Of a DNA stretch of 64,000 nucleotides, positions 10,976-22,670 are shown one piece after another (positions within the stretch are counted from its first letter, which is position 1; each line of letters opens with the position of its first letter). Source of the DNA: Prorocentrum cordatum (taxonomy: Eukaryota; Sar; Dinophyceae; Prorocentrales; Prorocentraceae); the NCBI GenBank assembly GCA_963575745.1, contig CAUYUJ010009779.1, positions 1-64,000 on the forward strand, written 5' to 3'. The translations under genes were made by a program, and so were the position numbers. The notes below the pieces were generated by a model. It was not told the DNA's origin and made no database searches. It saw only the letters and a list, made by a program, of their open reading frames with translations.

Positions 10976-12148
10976 CCCCCGAACTTCGGCGCCTCCCGTG
11001 CGTTTGCCGGCACAAACTCCCCCCGATGCCGGCCAAGAGCGCCAACAACCAAAGCGCGGCTCGGGACGAGCGTTGGCGAGCAGGGAAAGGTTGCCCATCG
11101 GACCTGCTGTCCTCAGCGTGCGTGCGGCCTGATCCCCAGACGGAAGCTTGACTAGAAGAGCGTCTCAACTACCAGAATGTTTGGGCTTTCCATGTTCCTG
11201 GTGCGGAAGTTCAAAGCAGAACTGTGCTCACTTGCGGGGCCGAACACACGCCCTCGGGCAACAATTCCTGCCCATGGAAGAACAGGGGATGTCTAGAGCA
11301 AGATAGCTCGAGCGTCAACATACAGACAAAACTTGAACGCGTAAGAAACGAAACAGAACCGACATCATATCACACAGACTACGATGGTGCGCGATCGACG
11401 TTCCTGTCAACGTCGTCTTGAAACAACCTGGACCCGACAACCCCCAACAAACACACAAATGCCACCAACGTGACTTAAATGCTCGGTTGACTGTTGCGTG
11501 CATGGTACCCGCCCCCCGCATGGTGCACGCAAGGCCGTACGTTAGGATGTCAGTTACTCAACTCCGTCGGGGCTGGGCGGGGCGTTCAGGCGAATCTATG
11601 TGATGGCTGTCAGCGTAAAAGAGGACATTGACACAGTACCTCATGATCCCCGGTGCGAAGCAAATGCGTAACCAAACAAGCGGATTGGCGCGAAGTGATC
11701 CACAGCATGCCAAAGCGAGGCGCACATTTCCAAAACAATGCTTGCGTCCAAAAGCCCCTGCGCAGGGTTACCTCTTCCTCTTCCTCCTCCTCGCCATTTT
11801 CGAGGCTTGCTGGAGGCTCCAGAGGAGTGCTAAGACACGGCCAAGTGCCAAGGTTTCAAGATCACGCTTCTGGGTGCTGGATGCGTTATTGGTTCACCGG
11901 AAGGGGGTGGTGGCTCTTAATGGCCGGAAGAGGTTACATGTGTGTATCGATCAACAGAGTGAGAAGGAAACACGGATATAGAGAGAAGGAGACATAACAA
12001 AAGAGAGAAAGACAACGAAAGAGAGAGAGAGAGAAAGAGAAAGAGAGAGCAACTTACATCGTCATGGATGTCGTAACCGAAGAGATGCCCTTGCAGTTGT
12101 GCTACGTAATAGTAGCGTTGGTTGCCCCAGTAGTATATATCTATATAC

Positions 12149-12149
<1 letters not shown>
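10976..12149. other. no supported feature
   Basis: Mixed sequence with a short CTTCCTC tract (11771-11790) and a GA-rich run (12013-12050). Frames up to about 127 codons on both strands show no recognisable motif. Confidence 0.3.
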
Positions 12150-12185
<36 letters not shown>

Positions 12186-12231
12186 AAGAGCAAGAGAAAG
12201 AGAGAGAGAGAGAGAAAGAGATAACAAGTTA
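12150..12231. repeat. (GA)n microsatellite
   Basis: Two GA runs separated by CAAGAGCAAGAG. Confidence 0.9.
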
Positions 12232-12417
12232 TATCGCCGCGAATGCCGCCGTCGACTTTTCTGGGGCGCGCGACGCTGCCTCCCGACCTCGCGACCGACC
12301 CGCGGCCGGGCCCCGACCGCGGGCCTCGGCCCCTGCCCCCCCCAGGCCCCGCCCGGCGCAGCTCCGGCGAGACGGCCTGCGGGCAGACGAGGAGACGACC
12401 ACGCGGGGAGCTCGGGG

Positions 12418-12540
12418 TCAGCGCCCCTCAAACGGGGACTCCACTAACGGGTACTTTGGCCAGTGACCAAAGGACTCCACTGACGAGGACCCCTCAAACG
12501 CGGACTCCACTAACGGGGACCCCTCCAACGCGAACCCAGC
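12418..12540. repeat. short minisatellite, ACTAACGGGGACCCCTC-type
   Basis: Imperfect tandem copies of about 17-20 bp alternating AACGCGGACTCC and ACTAACGGGGACCCC forms. Confidence 0.6.
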
Positions 12541-12649
12541 CCTTCCCGCTGTGGGCAGAGCTGCAGCGCAAGAACAGGGCCCCCAAAGTGGCAGCTCTCG
12601 GCAAACTTTCAACGCACCCGTTGGTGAGTACCCGCTACGGTGCCGTTGA

Positions 12650-12802
12650 CGGGGGAGGAAGAGGAGGAGGAGGAGGAGGAGGAGGAGGAGGGGGAGGAGG
12701 AGGAGCAGGAGGAGGAGGAGGAGGAGGAGGAGGAGGAGGAGGAGGAGGAGGAGGAGGAGGAGGAGGAGGAGGAGGAGGAGGAGAGGGAGGAGGAGGGGGG
12801 CA
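12650..12802. repeat. (GGA)n microsatellite
   Basis: About 150 bp of GGA triplets; the long polyGly/polyGlu/polyPro frames across it are artefacts. Confidence 0.95.
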
Positions 12803-12954
12803 AGAAACCGGGGGTGGAGAACCGTGCGCCTCTCCCGCGCACCTTCGGCGGGCCCGCGGCGGCAGCTTGGGGGCCGCGTGCGGCCCCTCTGGGGCCACGC
12901 CGTCCTGCACTCGGCTCGACCCGGAGAGCAAAGGAGGCCCCTTCCGAAGTGCTC

Positions 12955-13460
12955 GAGCGGGGCGCGACCAACGAAGGCGGCCAGGGATGGGCCGAGAAGG
13001 CAAGGATGCCCCAACGAAGGCCAGGGATGGACCAACGAAGGCGGCCAGGGATGGGACCAACGAAGGCGGCCAGGGATGGGCCGGGCACCTTGGGAAGGTC
13101 GCCCATCCTTGCTATGCGGGTTTTGGCTGTAGGGGGACAGACACCGACAACAAAAAGACAGCCTGAGGGCGGAAGAGGACAAAAGGCAGCTTGAGGGCAG
13201 AAGAGGACAACAAAAACAGCCTGAGGACATTCGGCGGTGGACAAACCTCCCTTGAATAGACCTCCCCTTAGTGAAAACAAACGGCCCGGGACCGAATGCG
13301 ACGGACCTGGACCTGCAAAAATGACGGCCGCGACGCCCTCTCGCGAACCGAAAACGGCCAATTCGCTAATCGACGTGTCAGGGTAGGAGGTCTGTCCGCC
13401 CCCGAAGCCTGAGGGCAGAAGAGGACAAAAAACAGCCCGAGGGCAGAAGAGGACAAGAAA
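12955..13460. repeat. two 25-27-bp minisatellites
   Basis: 12965-13085 has about five copies of a unit containing CAACGAAGGCGGCCAGGGAT. 13155-13235 and 13405-13460 have copies of a second unit containing CCTGAGGGCAGAAGAGGACA. Both are GC-rich and unrelated to the trinucleotide arrays. Confidence 0.75.
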
Positions 13461-13527
13461 CAAAAATAAGGAAGAGGACAACACAAGAGGACATAGGGGA
13501 ACAAAGACTGACAAAAACATGACAATT

Positions 13528-13585
13528 GGGAGGTCCGCAGGGACTTCTCGGATCTGCGCTGGACCCCCCTCCCTGGCGCGCGGAG
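13528..13585. repeat. T-shaped palindrome, copy 5 (internally deleted)
   Basis: Carries the left outer arm (GGGAGGTCCGC...TTCTCGGATCTGCGCTGGAC) and half of an inner hairpin (CTGGCGCGCGGAG), then jumps to TTTGAATGTTTATGTCA, which resembles the outer end of the intact copy at 47422-47588. Interpreted as a deletion removing the second hairpin and most of the right arm. Confidence 0.6.
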
Positions 13586-14340
13586 TTTGAATGTTTATGT
13601 CATTGTTTGTTCCCCTACAAGCCTCGTCAAACGTAAATTGAAATGCTGTTCAGAATCGAAACGCTCGATTGTTCGGCCACTTGTCAGAAAAACGCTTTCT
13701 TCAATGCTGTGAGGCTACTGCCGGATTTCGGACACCCCGGCGTCTGGGCCGAATACCTCATGCAAGCAGTGAAGTAGCGCCCACCACGCAAGCACCGAAA
13801 ACAAAAACCGTTAATTTATGTTCGGCGAGTCTTGTAGGACGAGCGACTTTTTCGTTGCCGCCGTCGTCGTCGCCGTGGTCCCCATCGCCGCCACCTTCGC
13901 CGCCGTCGTCGCCTCTGCCGTCTCCGAGCACCAACGTGCCAGACAGACCTGGCCAGGATCCACCTGAGGGGCAACGATGGGGGGGGACTGGCATAGAATT
14001 GTGTTGCTCCCATCGTACTTAAAGGTCGCATCCCATAAACAATTTCGAGCACCCGGAAAAGTGTCAAAACAGTGTCGAACGAATGTCGTCTCCCAGGGCC
14101 CGACACGCGAAAGCCCTCAAGTATCTGTCCTTTCTTGGAGCTCGAAATTCTTTCTGGTGATCAAGGCTAAAGTAGGTTAGAACATCATAAGCATGGAGGG
14201 GGGCGCATCGACTTGGAATCGGCGACGCATCGCCGATTGGGCCCCCGATCGTGAAGCCGCTCTTTCCTCGGCAGGCCGGAGCTGTCGGGCCCCTAGTGGG
14301 GATCAATGGGCGATGGGGGGTCAGCGCGTCCCCCCCTATG
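13586..14340. other. no supported feature
   Basis: Unique-looking sequence with a short CGC/CGT triplet block (13856-13925). No gene recognised. It separates T-palindrome copy 5 from Dr1 copy 2. Confidence 0.3.
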
Positions 14341-14501
14341 AAGGGGCCCCAGGACACACAAATAAGTACACACAAATAAAACATTTTCTCCATACTTTCC
14401 TATAGTTTGGTGGTTTTCGTCTTCCCCCCCACTTTCCAGATTTTCCTATATTTTCTGGGGAATCGACGATTCATTGTGCCTGTGTTTTTTTTCCCTCCTG
14501 A
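14341..14501. repeat. Dr1 dispersed repeat, copy 2
   Basis: AAGGGGCCCCAGGACACACA start, CGTCTTCCCCCCCACTTTCC centre and GGGGAATCGACGATTCATTG end; same orientation as the other four copies. Confidence 0.8.
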
Positions 14502-14814
14502 CCCTAGGCCTACTCCCACTGATCGTTGCCCCTGACCAGAAGGCGGCCTGGGTGGGCATGGGCGGAAATCTGGAAGCACGTCGAGCAGCCGAGGTCGCCA
14601 GGAAGTCTAAGCCCAAGGGGGCGGCAGGTGGGTCTTGGAGCATGGCGAGTTGAGACGACGACGTAAATCGAGTAAGCCTTGCACCGGTCGGTGCGTGAGC
14701 AAAGTGAAACATTGAATAGAAGGGCCGCCAGTCACACTAAAGTGACTTGAAGGAGAAGGGAAGAGGAAGAGGAGGAGGAGGTGGAAGAGAAGGAGGAGGA
14801 GGGATCCGGGCACA

Positions 14815-15625
14815 CGCGTGCGCGACCCGCTTGGCCTCTGTCCAAGGCCAAGGGTGTCAACGGACGCTGCCGCTTTACGCGCCTCCGACGTTTCCATTGC
14901 ATGTGCTGCGCGTGTCGTCGGAACAAGACATCGCCTTGATGATCAACGGCCTGACCCGCCGGTGTGGCAGAGCGATGGTGCACATGGAACGCTGGCCCAC
15001 CGCACGTGAGTCCAGTCATGCTTCGTCGCAGGGCCACCATTGCCACCCCCATCATCATCGTGATGAATGTCATGACACACACTGGTGTGGCACGCCTGTG
15101 TCATGGCAGGCTGGCCTTCCGCGTGTGGATTCACTCGTGTAGAATTGCAGGACCATCGTCATGATGATGGGTGCAACGATGCGCTGGTCTGGCACACCGA
15201 TCTCATGACACACTGGGCTGCCGATTGTATACACCATGGGCTCTTCATTCAGCACCGATCCCAAGGATTGTATAAGATCGCTTGGCTCCCTTAAGAGCCC
15301 GCTTGACGGGAAACCATTATGAGAGCGATTTCGTGGACATCTCCTTTTCGGTGCCGCAGCGAAAAAAAACACTGCGTTTCGTGGTTCGATCAGCACTTCG
15401 CCTGAACTACAAGCGCTGGCTTTCCCCACCAAGCGCGCGACCCTTTGGCCTCTGCCCCAAACAAGGAGGTATCAACGCACGCTGGCGACTTGTGCGCCCC
15501 AAACCAATCGATTGGACCATGGAGGGTTGGCCCTCAGCTTGTGCATTGGGTCGCGCATCATCGCAGGACTTTCGTCTTGATGATGGATGTCCTGACGAGC
15601 TGGTGTGGCACCGTTCGGCCCCCTC
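14815..15625. repeat. duplicated roughly 200-400-bp segment
   Basis: GCGCGACCC-CTTTGGCCTCTG-(C/T)CC...GTATCAACG-ACGCTGG occurs at about 14820 and 15432, and the later part (GGCTGGCC, CATC-GCAGGAC, TGATGATGG, CTGGT-TGGCACCG) at about 14995-15075, 15108-15200 and 15527-15615. Direct, diverged copies; the intervening sequence includes CAT-rich stretches. No protein family recognised. Confidence 0.55.
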
Positions 15626-16615
15626 AGGGAGCCTCTGAGAAGAAAGCCGCTCCAGGGGACATTCCGTGGTCAGCCCGCCGTCCCTGCCAACGCTAGAAAG
15701 CACTGCGCTTCGGGGGTCGAACGCTACTTACTTCGACTCAGCTCCGCGCCCCGATTTGCCCCACCGATTTGTTTTAACTAGTATAGGTTGTCTTACAACC
15801 GACATAACAAAAATGATCGCGGCGATGCTCAGCGGAGGGAGTCGCCCATCTGGCCGCGTGGCCACTGGGTTCCAACGCTCTGCTCCAACCAGCAGGCCCA
15901 CATGCCTTCCCATGCCGCGAACCATCATGTCTTCTTCGGTTCGCATGCTATCCCAAGCGAGGCACACACATGCATCAACGTCCTCACTTCTCTTTCTCTC
16001 TCTCTCTCTCTCTCTCTACAATAGCAGAACACGTCGCGCATGCGTGCGCCCGACGCGAGGAAGGAGGAGGAGGAGGAGGAGGAGGGGGAGAAGGAGCCAG
16101 GAGGGGGATGATAATGGTGGGGAAGCTAGCACCTGACGGTGCGCAAGCAGAGAGCATGGACGCACGACCGGTCCGTCGTGCCATGCTCTCAGAGCAGCCT
16201 CCCACGCCGCCAGCTCCAAATCGGTCCACAGACCCCTCCCGGTGTCCAAACGCACCCAGCTTTTCGAGCCGAGTCCAGGCGTGGTGACGAGGAGCCCCCC
16301 GTAGGCCAACTGCCCCTGCATCAGCTCGCCCTCCTCTGAGGATCGGGTCCGCGCCGTCGCACTCGTCGCCGTTGCCGCTGCCGTCGTCGCCGCCAGCCAC
16401 CGCCGCCGCGCCCCGGGCCTTCGCGGCTGTGGAGCCAGCGAAGGCCGCGCCCAGCCCCCGCGACCGCTGGGCGCGGCCGCTGGGGCGCTAGCTCTGGGCG
16501 CGGTCGAGGCACTCCCCGTACTCCTGCGGCCCCATGGGGGGCGAGGAAAAGCGGGGGGCTCGGGCCAGGATCGCGCTCCAAACTCCAATCGGCGGACGAC
16601 TGGCCCAGGAGATCG
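15626..16615. other. no supported gene; short TC and GGA runs
   Basis: Contains (TC)n at about 15990-16017 and a GGA run at 16060-16100. A minus-strand frame over 16016-16588 is Ala/Arg-rich and open, but without motifs. Confidence 0.3.
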
Positions 16616-16915
16616 GGGAGGGAGGAGGAGGAGGAGGAGGAGGAGGAGGAAGACGAGGAGGAGGAGGAGGAGGAGGAGGAGGGGCGTGATGAGGAGGATA
16701 ACTCATACTAAGTGAGGAGGGTGATGAGGGGAGCGAAGAGGACGAGGGGAATGAGGAGGGGGGGCGACGAGGATGAAGAGGGATGATGAGGATGATCAGG
16801 GGGAGGGAGCGCCAAGGGGAGGGAGATGAGGATGAAGAGGTGAGGAGAAGCGGGTTCGAGATTCGAGGGGGGGGGGTAAAAAGGGATGGGGGAAGAGAAG
16901 GACCTCAGGCCTTTC
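16616..16915. repeat. (GGA)n and GA-rich purine tract
   Basis: GGA triplets at 16618-16683 followed by a degenerate GATGAGGA-rich tract up to about 16850. Confidence 0.85.
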
Positions 16916-16929
16916 CCCCAAACAGTGCT

Positions 16930-17108
16930 TACTCCAGATTTTGTAATAAAAGGGAGGGGGTCTGGACCCCCCAAGACGAGCCATTTCAGACCCCCCCCCC
17001 GTGGGAGAACCCTCCAAAACATCGTCCCCAGACCCCCCCAGGCCCTCCAGCCTGGAAGAGACCCCCCCGAAATGAGACCCCCCTCCCTTTATTACGAAAT
17101 CTGGAGTA
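16930..17108. mobile_element. MITE with 34-bp terminal inverted repeats
   Basis: The left end TACTCCAGATTTTGTAATAA (16930-16963 for the full repeat) is mirrored by the right end TTATTACGAAATCTGGAGTA (17075-17108). Arms match over about 34 bp including the AGGGAGGGGGTCT inner part; the interior is C-rich and non-coding. Typical size and structure for a non-autonomous DNA transposon or foldback element. Confidence 0.75.
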
Positions 17109-17164
17109 TACTTGGGGGCTCCTGCTTCGCAGCCCAAGGAAACCGACCCTGACCGTCGGTCTGC

Positions 17165-17570
17165 GGGCTGCCGTCGCCGTCGACGCCCCGTGGCCGTCCC
17201 GTCGCCGCCCGGCGTCCGGGCCTGTCCGTCGGCCCGGCGGCTACCCTGTCGTCGTCGCCGCCCCGTCGCCGCCTCGTCGCTGCCCGTCGTCTGGGCCTGA
17301 CCACTCTGGCGGATGCTGTCGTCGTCGCCGCCGCGTCGTCGCCTCGTCGCTGGCCGTCGTCTGGGCCTCGCCGTCGGTCTGGTGGCTATGCTGTCGCCGT
17401 CGCCGCCCGTTCTCGCCTCGTCTCCGCCCGTCGTCTAGGCCTGTCCGTCGGTCTGGCTGCTATGCTGTCGCCGTCGCCGCCCCGTCGCCGCCTCGTCGCT
17501 GCCCGTCGTCTGGACCTGCCCATGGGTCTGGCGGCTATGTTGTCGCCGTCGCAGCCCTCCCGCCGCCGAT
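17165..17570. repeat. about 75-bp minisatellite
   Basis: Roughly five copies of a unit containing GTCGCCGTCGCCGCCCCGTC, CGTCGCTGCCCGTCGTCTGG and CCTGTCCGTCGGTCTGGCGG. A plus-strand frame translates as a 25-residue repeat, but the unit drifts in frame, so coding is unlikely. Confidence 0.75.
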
Positions 17571-17574
17571 CTCA

Positions 17575-17815
17575 TCGATTGCACCGAATATACTGCTCCA
17601 CAAGATTGCACAACATATGCCGCACCACATATATTGCCCCACACAAATTGCACAACGTAGACTGCACAACACGTATTGCACCACAGATCTTGCATCTCAT
17701 AGAAAAACGTATATGCCTATATACCTCCAAGTCGATTGCACAACACATGCGTATATTTGTTGCACCACATAGATTGCATCACGTATATTACACCTCGCAT
17801 CTTGCACACCACTAT
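17575..17815. repeat. TTGCACAAC-type minisatellite, array 1
   Basis: Degenerate units of about 17-18 bp around ATTGCACAACATA and CTGCACCACATA. The same motif recurs at 19560-19760 (same strand) and as its reverse complement at 24520-24850. Confidence 0.65.
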
Positions 17816-18034
17816 AGACTCTCCTTTCTAGAGAAAGAAACAGGTTCTACCACCCTCCCCCCCGGACTTATCGATTCCCCTTGTTTCGATTGCAATTTAT
17901 ATGTCGTCATGCCCCATCGTTCATCCTAACTCTGAATTTAAACTTCGCCCCCCCCCCGCCATCCACTGCAAAAAAAGCTATGTGCGCACATGTTTTCATC
18001 AAAATCATAAATTTCCAAGAGCCCCTTGCAAAGG

Positions 18035-18560
18035 GATGAGACGAATTGCACACGCGCGCGCTGTCGCGCGCACGTGCTGGAATCCTTCAGAAACCGTCGG
18101 TTTCGGAAGGATTTCAAAATCGAGTTCCCCCCAAAAATTCAAAAACAGATGGTTTTGCAATACTGAGTGTCTGAAGCGCGCGCTGTTGCGAAATCTTAAG
18201 AAACCATAGGTTTCAACGGGCTTCGCGCGCGCATGTGAAAATCCTTCGGACGCCCTTGCACGCGTGCCGTCGCGAGAATCCTCTGCAAAAACATGCAGAA
18301 TGGAGCGCGCGCGTCGTTGCGCGCGCATGCCGAAATCCTTCAGAAACCGTCGGTTTCGGAAGGATGTCAAAATCGAGTCCCCCAACAACATACAAAAACA
18401 CATGGTTTCGCATCGCGGATTTCCTAACAAAGCTTACGCGCGCTTACGCGCGCGCAACAAGGATTTTCAAAAACAATCGGTTTCAGAAGGATTACAAAAT
18501 CGGGCGTCCAAAAAACATTGAAAAAAACACCGGGTTTCGCAACACAGATGTTCAACAGAG
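18035..18560. repeat. hairpin/Z-DNA-like repeat, about 4 units
   Basis: Units of 110-140 bp, each with an alternating GCGCGCGC block and a hairpin of the form ATCCTTCAGAAACCG then CGGTTTCGGAAGGAT (perfect 15-bp arms apart from one A/G pair, at about 18081 and 18335), followed by TCAAAATCGAGTCCCCC and an A-rich segment. Later units are diverged (18191, 18461). Open minus-strand frames repeat ILPKPTVSEGF, but nothing suggests a protein. Confidence 0.75.
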
Positions 18561-18574
18561 CGTGCGCGCGCGCT

Positions 18575-19341
18575 CTTGCGTCGTCGTCGTCATCGTCGTC
18601 GCCGTCCTCCCTTCTCGCTCGTCGTCGTCGTCGTCGTCCTCTGTCTTTCCTCGTCGTCGTCGTCGTCCTCTTTGGCGTCGTCGTTTCCGCCGTCATTGTC
18701 GCCGTATTCGTCCTTCCTCCTTCCTCGTCGTCGTTGTCGTCTGTCGTCGGCGTCTCGTCGTCGTCCCTCCTATTTCGTCGCGGTCGTCGTCGACGTCGTC
18801 GTCGTCTTCCCTCCTACCTCGTCGCTGTCGTCGTCGGCGTCGCCGTCCTCCCTCCTCCCTCGCCGTTGTCGTTGTTGTCGCCGTCGTCGTCCTCCCTCCT
18901 CCCTCGTCTTCGTCGTCGTCTTCGTTGGCGACGTCGTCGTCGTCGTTGTCGTCGTCTTCGTCGGCGTCGTCGGCGTCGCCGTCGTCGTCATCGTCGGCGT
19001 CGTCGTCGCCGTCCCTCCTCCCTCGTCGTCGTCGGCGTCGTCGCCGTCGTCGTCCTCCCTCCTGCCTCGTCGTCGTCGTCTTCGTTGGCGACGATGTCGT
19101 CGTCGTCGTCTTCGTCGTCGTCGTCGGCGTCCTCGTCGGCGTCGTCGTCCCTCCTCCCTCGTCGTCGTCGTCGTCGTTGTCGCCGTCGTCCTCCCTCCTC
19201 CCTCGTCGTCGTCGTCTTCGGTGACGACGTCGTCAACGTCGTCGTCGTCGTCTTCGTCGTCGTCGGTGTCGTCGTTGTCGTCGTCGTCGTCGTCGTCGTC
19301 GGCGTCGTCGACGTCGTCGTCGTCGTCGTCGTAGTCGGTGC

Positions 19342-19372
<31 letters not shown>

Positions 19373-19450
19373 GTCGTCGAAGTCGTCGTCGGTGTCGTCG
19401 TAGTCGTCGTCAGCGTCGTCGTCGTCGCCGCTGTCGTCGTCGGCGTTGTT
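18575..19450. repeat. (GTC)n-rich microsatellite, about 875 bp
   Basis: GTC triplets interrupted by CCCTCCTCC and TTCGTTGGCGACG motifs that themselves recur, giving a loose higher-order pattern. Frames of several hundred codons across it are artefacts. Confidence 0.9.
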
Positions 19451-19559
19451 GCCAAGTGCCAGTTGGTACGTACCGTCACGGTCTTAAGAGGTTTTGCGAT
19501 CAAGTTGCGGATGGGAGGGTGGGATGTTTGCACGAGCAGTGGGGAGGACAGCTTCAAGA

Positions 19560-19760
19560 CAGTCAAAGTGAAGTGCATCACACATATCTTGCACCACGTA
19601 GACTGCTCCCCATAAATCGCACCGACGAGATCGCGCCAACCTACACAACACATTCTGCACACCATAGATGACACAATTTCTTTTGCACAACATAAAATGC
19701 ACAACGTAGATAGCTTCACATACATTGCACAACACGACTTGCTAGACACACACTGCTCGG
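19560..19760. repeat. TTGCACAAC-type minisatellite, array 2
   Basis: ATTGCACAACACG, CTTGCACCACGTAG and ATGCACAACGTAG-like units as in array 1. Confidence 0.6.
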
Positions 19761-19847
19761 GGTTCACGCTGGGTAACAATGAATATGTTACCCATGTTAA
19801 TGTTATGCCCCTGACGTCCTCCGTGACCTCCACAGGGACTTCCGCGA

Positions 19848-20115
19848 ATATCGATCGACGAGTAGCGACGATCGACGGCGACGATCGTCGACGGTAGGCG
19901 AAACACGATACAAGCGATCGACGACAACGACGAGGGCGATCGCTAAGACCATCGACGATACATCGGCAATCCGAGACTGGGGCGATCGACGACCAGCGAC
20001 GAACGACGATCGGCGACGATCGAAGACGCACTACGACGACTACGGCGATCGCGACGACGATCGACACCGAACGACGATCGCCGACGATCAAACACGACCA
20101 ATGGCGAGAAAACGC
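19848..20115. repeat. CGATCGACGAC-type degenerate minisatellite
   Basis: Many overlapping CGATCGACG, GACGATCGG and GCGATCGACGAC motifs with no strict period. It resumes after Dr1 copy 3 (20295-20330 and 20500-20525), as if Dr1 had inserted into it. Confidence 0.6.
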
Positions 20116-20131
20116 GGCAAGGGTCAAATTG

Positions 20132-20290
20132 AAGGGACCCTGGGACACACAAATAAATACACACACATAAAAAGAGTCCCCACATTTTCTAAACTGTTCT
20201 GGGTTGTTGTCTCCCCCCCAATCCCCATATGCTCCCATATTTTCCTGGGAGTCGACGATTAATTGTGTCTGTGTGGGTTTTCCCCTCCTG
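20132..20290. repeat. Dr1 dispersed repeat, copy 3
   Basis: AAGGGACCCTGGGACACACA start and GGGAGTCGACGATTAATTGT end. Interrupts the CGATCG-type minisatellite on both sides. Confidence 0.8.
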
Positions 20291-20983
20291 GCAAACATCG
20301 GCGACGACGACGACAGGCGACGAAGACGACAGCCGACGGGCCTCGCCTCGGGCGCGTTCTGACCAGGACTTCGAGAGGAACCCGCCCGTGGCGACGAGGG
20401 ACCCCACCTAGCGCAACTGCATTGTGTGTTTTTTCCTACAGTGTGTTTTTTTGTCCCAGTTGTATTTTTTGGTTTTTTTTTTTACCACAGACCTCCATCG
20501 ACGGCGACGATCGACGATCGACGAGGGGGGTGTCCTGCGCTGTCTTGAAGGGGTGGAACGCCGCGTGGCCCGACGCGCAGTCGTGCCAGTCTGGCGACCT
20601 GGGCGCTCGTCGCCAGCGTCGTCGTCGTCGTTGTCGCCGTCGCCGCCGTCGGCCTCCTCCTCTAAGCCGCTGCCGCCGCTGTCGTCCTCGTCGTAGTCGC
20701 CGTCGTCCTCGTCGTCGTCCTCCTCGACGCCGTTTGTCGCATCGCCGCCGTCGCTACCTCCGTCGTCTTCGCAAGGGGGGGGAGGGGAAAGAAGGGGGAA
20801 TGAAGAGTAGGGGCAGGAGGAGTAGGGCGGAGTGGAAGGAGAAGGAGGGGAAGAAGAAGAAAGACGTATATGATAACGACGAGGGGGATGAGGGAAAGGA
20901 GGAAGGAGTGGAGACAGGGGAGAAAGGAGGTAGGAGGAGGAGGGAAGAGGACGAAGAGAACATGGCCGTCCTCCCTTCAACGT

Positions 20984-21060
<77 letters not shown>

Positions 21061-22495
21061 CATCTATTCTCTGGGCACAACTTCACGTTCAAACCACCTC
21101 CCACCACCACCGCTACCACCACGTCCTTCCTCTCTGCTCCCCCCTCTCTTCTCCACACCCCTCCACACTCCTACCTCCTTCCTTCTCTACGCCTCTCTCC
21201 TCCTCCTCCTCCTCCTCCTCCGTCATTCGCCTCCATCCTTCTCCTCCACCCTTGCTCTACTCTCCTCCCCTCCCTCTGTCCTCCTATCTCCTCCTCCCCT
21301 CATCTCCTCCCTCTCGTCGCTCTTGACGCGACTCTCGCTCCTCCATCCTCTACTCATCCCCTCCTCCCCTTTCCTCAGGATTATCTTTCTCCGCCTCCCT
21401 CTTCCCTGCCCTTTCTCCACTTTTCCTCTCTCGCATGTCCCGCCACCGTCCTGCAGCATCCCTCCTCACTTCTCCCCCGATCGCTTCCCTCCTTACTCTC
21501 CCCCCGCCCCGCCGGAGCTCCTCCCCCTTCTCCCTCCTATTCGTGTTCGGCCCCCCCCCCCGCCTCCTGTTCTCGTTTTGTTTGCTCTCTCTCTCTCTCT
21601 CTTGCTCATATCCTCCCATCTCTTCCGTCTCTTCCATCCATTCGTGCATGTTGGTTTGCAGTTGGGCGTACTCCAGGTGTCATGCTTGTAGCGATCGGTG
21701 GCAATACTACGCCACCGACACAAAGTTAGGCGCACTGCACAGATAACGACGCAAAGCGAGCGCAGCTGGACAAACAGATAAGCGCCTGAGGCTAGTGAAA
21801 ACAAGTAAGCCCGAAACGGGCACTGAGTACACGCTCGCCATGCAATGCGCGAGGCAGTGAAGTAGGCCGAATCGGGGGAATCGATGATCGATCGAATGAA
21901 GCCGACTAAGGAAGAAGCCGCACAAATGAGAGGACGAAATACACATGCAAACTGCTGCCTGCAAAGCTTGCCGGCTCAATTCCTTGTGGTAGGAAAAAGA
22001 ACGCGGTAGCTAAACACCATACTCAAGGTATGGCAGTACTGTGCCCCTCTCATCATCCACCCCCTCCCCCACACCACCTATCTCTCACCACATCCAGCAC
22101 TACAGTGTATGAGTAGCGACTGAGGCCTAGGGCGTTGTGGGACTTGCATTGCTGCATACTGGCGCTGTGTAGGCTAGCCTGTGCAGGAGCGCCTCCCTAG
22201 CCCCACCATAGTAAAGTAACACCTCCCAGCATTAGTGGATGTCTCTTCCTCCTCCTCCTCCTCCTCCTCCTCTTCATTCTCCTTCTCATTCATCACCTCC
22301 CTCAATCCTGCTCCCTCCCCTCTTCTCCTCTGTCTCCTCCTACATCCACGATCCCACGGATTCAATCAACTCTCTCTGGACATCCTAGACCTGAAATATA
22401 CGCAGAACGACGACCCCTCCCGGAACGGACTACCAAGAGTTACTCAACGACACCACTTCTGCAAACAGAGAGCATATTTGTAATTCAAAACTCAC
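20291..22495. other. repeat-rich stretch without a supported gene
   Basis: Contains GTC/GCC triplets (20610-20760), a purine-rich AGGA tract (20770-20960), (CAT)n at 20983-21059, a pyrimidine-rich tract (21060-21610) with TC dinucleotides at 21588-21603, and CTC triplets at 22244-22273. A 488-codon plus frame across the middle is driven by these tracts. Confidence 0.5.
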
Positions 22496-22670
22496 TCTGG
22501 CAATTCGGATGGAATCTGTCCTGCACGGTACCAACCACCACTGAGGAACTGGCTGCACGACTCCGTCGCGGCGACAGTCCAGCTCGTCGAGGATGTCGAA
22601 CACATCCTTCTGAGGGACGCCCAACTGCTGCAAGCATGATCGGATGTAGACGTCCTCCTCAACTGGCAGC
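22496..22670 (-). CDS. predicted internal exon, EF-hand-like
   Basis: 175-bp minus-strand exon with an acceptor CACGTGAG|GCTGCC and a perfect donor GCCAGA|GTGAGT. The translation is compact and non-repetitive: LPVEEDVYIRSCLQQLGV, PQKDVFDILDELDCRRDGVV, QPVPQWWLVPC, DSIRIAR. The stretch LDELDCRRDGVV resembles an EF-hand loop (Asp at 1, Asp at 5, Gly at 6, hydrophobic at 8), but position 12 is not Glu, so calcium binding is doubtful. Lies alone among repeats; neighbouring exons are not in view. Confidence 0.55.

Noticed and set aside
18518-19615. Long polyVal/Arg/Ser frames (up to 436 codons) across the GTC array
   Set aside because: Triplet microsatellite is open in all frames; no non-repetitive protein sequence.
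20263-21729. 488-codon plus-strand frame with polyHis
   Set aside because: Consists of translated (CAT)n and CT-rich tracts.
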